From assembly GCA_902476475.1 (NCBI GenBank), contig CABSDO010000034.1:1-19257 (forward strand): a DNA stretch of 19,257 nucleotides, read 5' to 3'. The translations under genes were made by a program, and so were the position numbers. The notes under the pieces were generated by a model. That model ran no database searches. It worked only from the letters and a program-made list of their open reading frames with translations, and had not been told where the DNA came from. Positions 13,630-19,257 of this stretch are shown here, piece after piece (positions within the stretch are counted from its first letter, which is position 1; every line of letters starts with the position of its first letter). Origin of the DNA: an uncultured Collinsella sp. GTDB taxonomy: Bacteria > Actinomycetota > Coriobacteriia > Coriobacteriales > Coriobacteriaceae.

Positions 13630-13899
13630 CTACATCACCATGTTCAGCGCGTTAACAAACTCCTGGGCCTTCGCACGGCTGTTCAGGCTAAAGACGCAAG
13701 CGGTCAACAGACGATTGCGCAGAAAAACATCGCGGCCTTTGATTCTATTGACGCCCGTAATGTCCTTAAGATAAACAATCTCGGTGTGCTTGCCGCCAAA
13801 AGTGCCCTTCTTGAGTACCTCAATGCGGTTAGGGTAGATCTTGACGTCTTTATACCTACCCGAACCTTTGTCCTGGAATAGCAGCGTGTTGTTGTCCAT
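13630..13899 (-). CDS. Small PH-like domain protein
   Basis: This 89-residue protein has the strand pattern of a bacterial PH/GRAM-like domain: VKIYPNRIEVLKK, then EIVYLKDITGV, then FSLNSRAKAQEFVNAL as the closing helix. Such domains bind lipids or proteins, but no partner can be named. I chose the ATG at 13899, which has GGGAG 8 bases upstream. The longer reading begins at a GTG (13944) with no ribosome site. There is no signal peptide or membrane segment. It is convergent with the phospholipase gene and alone on its strand. Confidence 0.65.
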   Translation of the reverse strand: MDNNTLLFQDKGSGRYKDVKIYPNRIEVLKKGTFGGKHTEIVYLKDITGVNRIKGRDVFLRNRLLTACVFSLNSRAKAQEFVNALNMVM

Positions 13900-14071
13900 A
13901 CGCGTCACTCCCGTGGGGTTCGCTAAAACTGCCTCTATGGTCACATTTTAGTCGCCGCAAACCCTTTTCGCGGTCGTGCACGGAGCACCAAATCGTGTCC
14001 GCACGAGCAAATAAACTGATACCACAAGGAATATAAGCCGCTATCCAAGGACGGCGAAGTGAGACAAAGGG

Positions 14072-14124
14072 TTAGCAATAGCTAAGATTTAAGTCTAAAC
14101 CCTTAGAAAGTGCTAATATATAGT
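14072..14124 (+). promoter_or_regulatory. hicA-hicB promoter with two operator-like sites
   Basis: Two 14-bp sites of the form TTAG-N6-CTAA, namely TTAGCAATAGCTAA (14072-14085) and TTAGAAAGTGCTAA (14103-14116), are spaced 31 bp start to start, about three helical turns. The second overlaps an extended -10 element (TGC followed by TAATAT at 14114-14119), with TATAGT (14119-14124) as an alternative -10. An outer inverted repeat, AGGGTTAG with CTAAACCCT, spans 14068-14102. This is the expected layout for autoregulation by the HicB antitoxin through its C-terminal helix-turn-helix. Confidence 0.6.
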
Positions 14125-14141
14125 TATTGAAAGAGGCTAAG

Positions 14142-14312
14142 ATGCAGAGACGCGAATTGATTCGCATCCTCGAAGAAGCCGGCTTCATCTCGAAAGGAGG
14201 CACTAATCACGAGAAGTTCGTCAAAGGAGATAAACTCGTGCTCGTGAAACGCCACCGAGAGATTGAGAATCAAATTGCCAAAAGAATCCTAAGGCAGGCA
14301 GGACTTCGATAG
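14142..14312 (+). CDS. hicA: HicA-type mRNA interferase toxin
   Basis: This 56-residue protein has the HicA (YcfA) double-stranded-RNA-binding-like fold pattern: MQRRELIRILEEAGF, then the glycine turn KGGTNHEKF with the catalytic histidine H23, strands KLVLVKRH, and the helix ending ILRQAGLR. HicA toxins cleave mRNA and tmRNA on their own. AAGAGG lies 5 bases before the ATG at 14142; the longer TTG start at 14127 would overlap this site. It is followed 45 bp later by its antitoxin gene, the usual hicA-first order. All key positions seem intact, so it is probably active. Confidence 0.88.
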   Translation: MQRRELIRILEEAGFISKGGTNHEKFVKGDKLVLVKRHREIENQIAKRILRQAGLR

Positions 14313-14357
14313 CTCATCCTCATCACATTTCGCATCGCTTTTTAGAGGAGGTCTTAC

Positions 14358-14810
14358 ATGGTTTACGTATGGGAATTTGAGTTCTTTGATTCGGACGGCA
14401 TGGTCGATGCCGTGCCATGTGGCTCGCTGGGCGGAGGAGGAACGTTTGGCTCCGACCTAAACGACGCTGTCGAAAGCGCCGCCGATTTTCTCGCATGTAT
14501 GGTCGACGATCACCTTATGGGCGGCGTCGATCTTCCCGAGCCGGACTTTGGACACCAGCCACAACACGGCGGCAAGATTATCGCCGTGGCCGTCAGCCGC
14601 GAGCTCGGCGACATTCCCGCCGTCACCGCGGCGGACACCGCTCGCATGCTTGGCGTTAGCACGGCAAGGGTATCGCAGCTGATAAATGCTGGGCTGTTGG
14701 ATTCTTGGAAGGACGGCACCAAGCGCATGGTATCCAAAGCCTCCATCGAGGCACGACTCGCCGACGCCCCAAAGGCAGGACGCCCGAAAGAGGTCTCTAT
14801 TGTTGTATAA
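14358..14810 (+). CDS. hicB: HicB-type antitoxin with C-terminal helix-turn-helix
   Basis: This 150-residue protein has an N-terminal HicB-like RNase-H-fold domain (about 1-85; FEFFDSDGMV, DLNDAVESAADFLACMV, LPEPD), which neutralises HicA by binding it. The C-terminal part (about 90-145) is a MerR/excisionase-type helix-turn-helix (TAADTARMLGVSTARVSQL, then INAGLL and GTKRMVSKASIEA), which should bind the two TTAG-N6-CTAA sites before hicA. GAGGAGG lies 7 bases before the ATG. No terminator was found in the 90 bp after it, where it meets a convergent gene. Confidence 0.85.
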   Translation: MVYVWEFEFFDSDGMVDAVPCGSLGGGGTFGSDLNDAVESAADFLACMVDDHLMGGVDLPEPDFGHQPQHGGKIIAVAVSRELGDIPAVTAADTARMLGVSTARVSQLINAGLLDSWKDGTKRMVSKASIEARLADAPKAGRPKEVSIVV

Positions 14811-14900
14811 GGCGAAGATACTGCGCACTTTTATTCCACACGATGTTTTCAGCCTGGCTTAAACAAGTTCAATAGCAGAATACAAATCCAGCCATCGTGT

Positions 14901-15371
14901 CTAGTTACGAAAGGTTTTTTCCTTTTCTGCAGCAAACTCTTCCTCGGTAAGTACTCCACTATCACGCAGCGTTGCAAGTCTCTCAAGCCTTGCAACTACA
15001 TCACCACTATCCGCCAGCGTCTCAATAGTCTGTGAAACCTGCGGATACTGCTCGAGTTCCTTCGATAGGGCATCGACTATCTCGGCAATATTCTTTGCAT
15101 TTTTGCCCCCGTTTAATACGTTTGTCCTGACCTTAGATGATGAGTTGACAGTAACGCCAGATCCGCCTTCAACTGGAACAACCGAAATACTGATATTTTC
15201 ACCCCAGGACCAAAGGCTCATACCAATCTCAGCTACAACTGTTCTTGTTGTGGGCGATGCGCTATCAACTTTTACTTTAGGCAGCTTTTCCATAGCTGCC
15301 TTCAAGGCATTAAACGTGTCGTCAGGAGAATACGGCACCTGAATCTGAAGCTGCTGATCCGCAAAACCCAT
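14901..15371 (-). CDS. SHOCT-domain protein of unknown function
   Basis: This 156-residue protein has an N-terminal alpha/beta domain (about 1-100; SPDDTFNALKAAMEKLP, RTVVAEIGMSLWSWGENISISVVPV, GVTVNSSSKV) and ends with a SHOCT motif, RLERLATLRDSGVLTEEEF (about 127-146). SHOCT is a short C-terminal oligomerisation-type motif often attached to membrane or PH-like domains. GGAGG lies 7 bases before the ATG. There is no signal peptide. The region seems less GC-rich than its neighbours, perhaps a different origin. It follows the double zinc-ribbon gene by 115 bp on the same strand, so both may be co-transcribed. Confidence 0.75.
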   Translation of the reverse strand: MGFADQQLQIQVPYSPDDTFNALKAAMEKLPKVKVDSASPTTRTVVAEIGMSLWSWGENISISVVPVEGGSGVTVNSSSKVRTNVLNGGKNAKNIAEIVDALSKELEQYPQVSQTIETLADSGDVVARLERLATLRDSGVLTEEEFAAEKEKTFRN

Positions 15372-15486
15372 AATCCGGCCTCCGCTTCTACAAGATTAAG
15401 ACTATCGGCAATGTTAGCACGTTCCCAGCACTTTTAAATTCATCTAATGACCTTGTGATGCAGCCCGACACCCCAGCACTACTCCC

Positions 15487-16824
15487 CTACTTCCCAAATA
15501 GCGCATCCAGTAGGCCGCGGCGTTTGGGCTTTTCTTCTCGGTAGGAACCCTCGGCAACCGCTGCAACCTGGCGCGGCTGCTCGCCGCCTCCACGGCGCAC
15601 GATCTGGTATAGGAACGGCGATTTAACGTATTTGACCTCGATGGGCGTGGCATGCACGGTGCTCTCACCGGACAGATGCAGGCTCGGATTGAGCGGCGCC
15701 ACGACGTGCGTTTCGCGCTTGTCACTAAACACCACCGCGGCCGCGCGGCCCGTCTGTCCGTTTACGGCAATGCGCACCTGCTCGCCATCGCGGCTGTCCG
15801 TCGCCGGACGATCGACAAAGTAGACCGGCACCATCACCAGGCCATCCTTATGCTTGCGGGCCTTGCGCGCCCACATGCGAATGCTCTTTTTATTGAGCCC
15901 CAGTACGGCCTCGGCATCGTTGCCCGCAACGTCGAGCGCCAACTTATCAATGACCACCTGGTCCTTGGTAGATGCATCGACGGAGACGACGCGGAAGTCG
16001 CCTTCCTGCATGGCGGGATCGAACGGCCCGACCTTGGCAAAGTCCCACGGCTCCAAAATGCCCATGAGGCGAACATCCAGGTAGTTGGCCCTGGGATATG
16101 CCCAGTCGAGCACCTCGTAGTACACCAGGGTCTCCTTGCTCAGACCCTTGCCCGGGAAGGATGCCATCATGCGCAGGTCCGCCAGCGCCATGGGGAAATA
16201 GAAGAGCATCATGTCGTTTTGGATCGCGTCTTCTACGTCGTGCCCGGCAAAGGCCTCCGGGTACTGACGCACCAGCTGAAGTGCGTTGGCGCGTGCCTGC
16301 TGCGGCGATATCTCACAGGGGACGCCCTGTTCGGGAACGTATTCGGCGCCCACGCCCAAGGTCAGGCGCTTACTAAACGTACCGGGTTTGAGCAAGTCGG
16401 CAACGCCGATCTTGTTGCCGCAGGACGGGCACTCAAACACGCGTTGGGTCGACTCGCCCTCAAAGGACGCGCCGCAGAAGGGGCAGGGAATGCTCACGTG
16501 CGTCGCCTCTTGGAACACCTGCGCCGTTCCGCGATCTTCCCACAGCAGATGCTCGAGAACCGACTGATTGCGCCAGTGCGAATTGAAGAAATACCAGTCC
16601 GGGTCCTCTGGGCGCTCGAGCTGCGAGACGTGCGTGAGCTTGAGTAGCCCGTCAACCACCGTCAGCGGCGTATGACGGATACCCAGGGCGCTCTTGGGCT
16701 CCCCGGCATCCGCCTTCCACGGAATAACCGTTTCGCAATAGGCGCACTCAAAGCTGCGTTTAGCCTGATGAGAATACATGGGGCCGCCGCAGTTTTGGCA
16801 TTTAATGGCAAACATCTCGTCCAT
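15487..16824 (-). CDS. Double zinc-ribbon protein of unknown function
   Basis: This 445-residue protein carries two zinc-ribbon modules: C9-x2-C12 with C27-x2-C30, and C114-x2-C117 with C132-x2-C135. A large soluble alpha/beta domain follows (about 150-400) with WDFAKVGPFDPAM and MVPVYFVDRPATD. The C terminus is basic and ends GLLDALFGK. There is no signal peptide or clear membrane segment, so it is probably cytoplasmic. I do not recognise a named family; zinc ribbons suggest nucleic-acid or protein contact. AAAGGAGG lies 8 bases before the ATG at 16824. A TFIIB-like or rubredoxin-like role cannot be excluded, and no catalytic motif was found. Confidence 0.8.
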   Translation of the reverse strand: MDEMFAIKCQNCGGPMYSHQAKRSFECAYCETVIPWKADAGEPKSALGIRHTPLTVVDGLLKLTHVSQLERPEDPDWYFFNSHWRNQSVLEHLLWEDRGTAQVFQEATHVSIPCPFCGASFEGESTQRVFECPSCGNKIGVADLLKPGTFSKRLTLGVGAEYVPEQGVPCEISPQQARANALQLVRQYPEAFAGHDVEDAIQNDMMLFYFPMALADLRMMASFPGKGLSKETLVYYEVLDWAYPRANYLDVRLMGILEPWDFAKVGPFDPAMQEGDFRVVSVDASTKDQVVIDKLALDVAGNDAEAVLGLNKKSIRMWARKARKHKDGLVMVPVYFVDRPATDSRDGEQVRIAVNGQTGRAAAVVFSDKRETHVVAPLNPSLHLSGESTVHATPIEVKYVKSPFLYQIVRRGGGEQPRQVAAVAEGSYREEKPKRRGLLDALFGK

Positions 16825-16851
16825 GGAAACGTCCTCCTTTGCACAGGGCTG

Positions 16852-16870
16852 TCGACATTAAGTATGTCGA
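16852..16870. promoter_or_regulatory. Inverted repeat TCGACAT-N5-ATGTCGA before the zinc-ribbon gene
   Basis: A perfect 7-bp inverted repeat with a 5-base spacer lies 28-46 bp before the ATG at 16824. On the minus strand the spacer region reads TACTTA, a possible -10, so a regulator bound here would cover the promoter. No such regulator is encoded nearby. It could also be a short RNA hairpin in the leader. Confidence 0.35.
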
Positions 16871-17045
16871 GCAAATCGGCACGTGCCCATACCCATGTGG
16901 CCCAAAATGGAGCACTCAGTCGAACTGGAAGGCGCAGTGAACTCGAACGCGCGCGGGCAGTCGCCCCCTCCGCCTCGCGCCCGTTAGCGCCGGCAGACCA
17001 TTGCTGCATTTTCTGAGCATCGGCACACGTTGCGTCTGCGCGAGC

Positions 17046-17051
17046 TACACT
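17046..17051 (+). promoter_or_regulatory. Candidate -10 box of the cation-efflux gene
   Basis: TACACT lies 33 bases before the ATG at 17084 and matches the -10 proposed for the dipeptidase gene. No consensus -35 is present at the right distance. GAGGAG at 17071-17076 is the ribosome site. I see no metal-sensing riboswitch (such as yybP-ykoY) in the 260-bp gap 16825-17083. Confidence 0.25.
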
Positions 17052-17083
17052 ATCCCCTTAATGAGAATGCGAGGAGATACGCC

Positions 17084-18265
17084 ATGCTATTTCTAAATCG
17101 GCTGGTACATACGCTTGTTCCCGGCAGCGAAAGCGAGCCGGTCGATACCTCCTGCCGCACCAACGCGGGTTTTGCCGCAAGCCTCATCTGCATCGGCCTC
17201 AACATCACACTGTGCCTGGCCAAGGGCATAGCTGGTCTGCTCGCGGGCTCCGTCTCGCTTATCGCCGACGCCTTCAACAACCTTTCCGACGCCTCGAGCA
17301 ACATCGTGAGTCTGCTCGGATTCCGCCTTGCCAGCCGCCCGGCCGACGAGGGGCACCCCTATGGCCACGGCCGTTACGAGTACCTGGCGGGGCTGTTTGT
17401 CGCCGTTCTCGTTTGCGCCGTCGGCATCAACCTGATCCTGGAGTCGGTCACCAAGATCATCAAGCCCTCCCCCACCGCGTATTCGGCGCTCTCCATGGCA
17501 GCCCTTGTCCTGTCCATGCTCGTCAAGTTTTGGATGGCGGCGTTCAACCGCACGCTGGGCAACCGCATCGATTCCGAGACGCTTATCGCCACGGCGCAGG
17601 ATTCCAAAAACGACGTCATTGCCTCGGCCTCGGTCCTGGCCGCAGCGCTTATTTCGCAGACGACCGGCTTTGACCTCGATGGCTGGGCAGGCCTGGGCGT
17701 GGGCGTCTTCATCTGCATCAGCGGCATGGGCCTGGTGCGCGACGCCATCAGCCCGCTGTTGGGGCAAGCGCCCGACCCCAAGCTCGTCCAGGCAATCCGC
17801 GATAAGATCATGTCGTACCCCCAGGTCTTGGGCACGCACGACCTCATGGTGCACGACTACGGCCCCGGCCGCCAGTTTGCCAGCGCACACGTGGAAATGC
17901 CCGGCGAGGGCGATGCCTTTGAGCACCACGAGATCCTAGACACCATCGAGCACGATATCAAACGGCAGATGGGCATCGGTATCACGCTACACTGCGACCC
18001 CATCGCCACCACCGGCGACGACCTGCGTGGCTGGATCAAGCGCGGCGTCATGCAGATCGACCCCGCGCTTTCCATCCACGACCTGCACGAGCACGACGGG
18101 TTCGTTTCGTTTGACCTGGTGCGTCCCGACGGCTTTGACATATCCGACGAGGAGCTGCTGGAGCTCGTCACGCGCATCGTGCACGAGCGCCGGCCCGATG
18201 TCTCGTGCGTCGTCACATTTGACTCGGGCTTTAGCTCGCCCGACCGTCCGGCCGAGCAGCTGTAA
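17084..18265 (+). CDS. Cation diffusion facilitator, probably manganese efflux
   Basis: This 393-residue inner-membrane protein is a CDF family metal/proton antiporter with about six membrane helices. Visible are the helix-2 motif DAFNNLSDASSN, HPYGHGRYE after helix 2, the helix-5 motif QDSKND, and a long cytoplasmic C-terminal domain (about 225-393) that is larger than in typical 300-residue members. The metal quartet is N65, D69, D173, D177. Zinc transporters usually have His-Asp-His-Asp; the Asn-Asp-Asp-Asp set is that of MntE-type manganese exporters. I chose the ATG at 17084 because GAGGAG lies 7 bases upstream; the longer frame from 17030 lacks a ribosome site. The gene is monocistronic with a shared terminator after it. 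Metal choice is inference. Confidence 0.88.
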   Translation: MLFLNRLVHTLVPGSESEPVDTSCRTNAGFAASLICIGLNITLCLAKGIAGLLAGSVSLIADAFNNLSDASSNIVSLLGFRLASRPADEGHPYGHGRYEYLAGLFVAVLVCAVGINLILESVTKIIKPSPTAYSALSMAALVLSMLVKFWMAAFNRTLGNRIDSETLIATAQDSKNDVIASASVLAAALISQTTGFDLDGWAGLGVGVFICISGMGLVRDAISPLLGQAPDPKLVQAIRDKIMSYPQVLGTHDLMVHDYGPGRQFASAHVEMPGEGDAFEHHEILDTIEHDIKRQMGIGITLHCDPIATTGDDLRGWIKRGVMQIDPALSIHDLHEHDGFVSFDLVRPDGFDISDEELLELVTRIVHERRPDVSCVVTFDSGFSSPDRPAEQL

Positions 18266-18273
18266 TCGACAGC

Positions 18274-18345
18274 AAAACGGGACGCAGGACCGCCGACCAA
18301 CGCGCCTACGCGCCCGGTCACGCAATCCTGCGCCCCGTTTTGTTT
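18274..18345. terminator. Bidirectional terminator between convergent genes
   Basis: AAAACGGG (18274-18281) pairs with CCCGTTTT (18334-18341); a second block, CGCAGGA with TCCTGCG, continues the stem after one mismatch, and inner GACC/GGTC and CGCG pairs fill the loop. On the plus strand TTTTGTTT follows, and on the minus strand TTTTGC follows. It can serve both the efflux gene and the minus-strand gene ending at 18375. Confidence 0.8.
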
Positions 18346-18374
18346 GCACTGCTAAGGCTCTAGCCGCCCGACCG

Positions 18375-19257
18375 TTAGTTCCCCTGCGCGCCCGAAATAC
18401 CGTTTTGCAGGGCATCCCAGGCGTTCGTTGCCATATCGCCCAGGTTCTGTGCAGTATCGCCGAGATTCTGAGCCGTGTCGCCCAACTGCTGGGCCTTATC
18501 TCCCAGCTCCTGCGCCTTGCTGCTCAGGTCCTCCAGCGTGTTGGAGCTCGAGCTGTCCGCGCCGCCCTGGTCGCCGGACGCGTTGCCCGACGAACCGCCC
18601 TTGCGCGTGAGCTGAATCTCAAGGTTACCGTTGTCGCTATAGTAGGCAGACGTCACGACCCAGTTGGCATCGACGACGGGCGTCGAGCCGTCGTCGGTCA
18701 GGATCACGGCGTTCGAAAGATCGGCCCCGCGCGACTTGAGGAGCTTCTTGGCGTTGGACCAGTACTGACCCGGGATATCGCTCAGGTCGACGGTGCCGGA
18801 CTGGGCAGTCTCGGTCTGCCCGGCCGTGGTATCAGTCGTGGCGCCCCGCTTGTTGAGCATGCCCGACACGATGGCAAACACAACCGACAAGGCAAAGAAG
18901 ATCGCCAGCACGATCAGGATTTTCTTGATCACGCCCGACGAACGCGAAGGCTTCTTCTCCTCGTCCTCGCCATACTGAGGGATGGACTTGGGATACTCAC
19001 GATACGGCTCACGCGCATATCGGTCGCGCGACTCGTAGCGCGGCTGTGCCGTGCGCGGCATATATGTCGTCTGCTGAGGTTGCGGAATGGGATTTTGCAG
19101 CAAGTCATCATAAGGGTCTGCCGCCGCGTTGCCGTAGGGGCTCTGCGACGAGGCACCATACGGGTCCTGCGCTGCGTTTCCGTAATTCACAACGCGCGTG
19201 GGATCGGCCGACGCCTGGGTCACATCGGGCGAGGCGTATCGGGCGTCCGGCACGACG
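18375..19257 (-). CDS. Membrane protein with heptad-repeat tail (5' end outside window)
   Basis: At least 293 residues are seen; the frame stays open to the window edge. A GTG at 19253 is possible but no ribosome site can be judged, so I treat the gene as partial. The N-terminal part is rich in Tyr, Pro, Gln, Asn and Ala with repeated DPYG/SPYG units. One membrane helix (IKKILIVLAIFFALSVVFA) is followed by an extracellular part: a roughly 60-residue domain (IPGQYWSNAKKLLKSRGA, then NWVVTSAYYSDNG) reminiscent of PASTA modules, a Gly/Ser linker, and a C-terminal coiled coil with four to five near-perfect heptads (AQELGDK, AQQLGDT, AQNLGDT, AQNLGDM). A cell-envelope role is likely, but no specific function can be given. 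Confidence 0.75.
   Translation of the reverse strand, partial: VVPDARYASPDVTQASADPTRVVNYGNAAQDPYGASSQSPYGNAAADPYDDLLQNPIPQPQQTTYMPRTAQPRYESRDRYAREPYREYPKSIPQYGEDEEKKPSRSSGVIKKILIVLAIFFALSVVFAIVSGMLNKRGATTDTTAGQTETAQSGTVDLSDIPGQYWSNAKKLLKSRGADLSNAVILTDDGSTPVVDANWVVTSAYYSDNGNLEIQLTRKGGSSGNASGDQGGADSSSSNTLEDLSSKAQELGDKAQQLGDTAQNLGDTAQNLGDMATNAWDALQNGISGAQGN

Noticed and set aside
15652..16647. 331-residue plus-strand frame opposite the double zinc-ribbon gene
   Set aside because: Shadow frame; the minus-strand gene has a perfect ribosome site and eight ordered cysteines.
17093..17929. 278-residue minus-strand frame opposite the cation-efflux gene
   Set aside because: Antisense shadow of a gene with clear membrane helices and metal-site motifs.
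1..19257. CRISPR arrays, tRNA genes, transposases or prophage genes
   Set aside because: No regularly spaced repeats, tRNA-like cloverleaf with conserved TTCGA arm, or recombinase motifs were seen on either strand.

Overview
The window looks like chromosomal DNA of a GC-rich, host-associated anaerobic actinobacterium of the Coriobacteriia, most like Collinsella. This rests on general resemblance: strong G/C third-position use, AGGAGG-type ribosome binding sites, a C69 dipeptidase, a folD-fchA pair, and cell-wall proteins with both LPXTG and LAXTG sorting motifs. No 16S or marker gene is present, so the assignment is inference. I see no tRNA, rRNA, CRISPR array, transposase or phage gene.

Left part (1-5901) is mainly minus strand. 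It holds a possible structured RNA at the edge, an UbiB/AarF-type kinase-like membrane protein behind a phasin-like protein, a C69 dipeptidase, a 234-bp MITE-like inverted-repeat element, and a two-gene fchA-folD operon for one-carbon folate metabolism. The FolD lacks the usual catalytic Lys and Gln of the cyclohydrolase site, and the partner FchA can supply that reaction. A terminator-like hairpin sits in the fchA leader.

Middle part (5902-13605) is a cell-surface cluster: an LPKTG-anchored beta-helix protein, a zinc-ribbon membrane protein on the opposite strand, two paralogous lipoproteins, and a large secreted phospholipase C-like protein (Tat signal, ricin-like domain, PI-PLC domain, Ig-like region, LADTG sorting motif). 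The gaps are mosaics of short repeats. The most telling is a 74-bp copy of the second lipoprotein's leader that lies 2 kb away with no lipoprotein gene behind it.

Right part (13606-19257) holds a small PH-like protein, a HicA-HicB toxin-antitoxin pair with two matching operator-like sites over its promoter, a SHOCT-domain protein, a 445-residue double zinc-ribbon protein of unknown role, a cation diffusion facilitator with the residue set expected for manganese, and a membrane protein with a heptad-repeat tail that runs off the window. Strong intrinsic terminators follow most plus-strand genes, so most are single-gene units; the clear operons are phasin-ubiB, fchA-folD and hicA-hicB.
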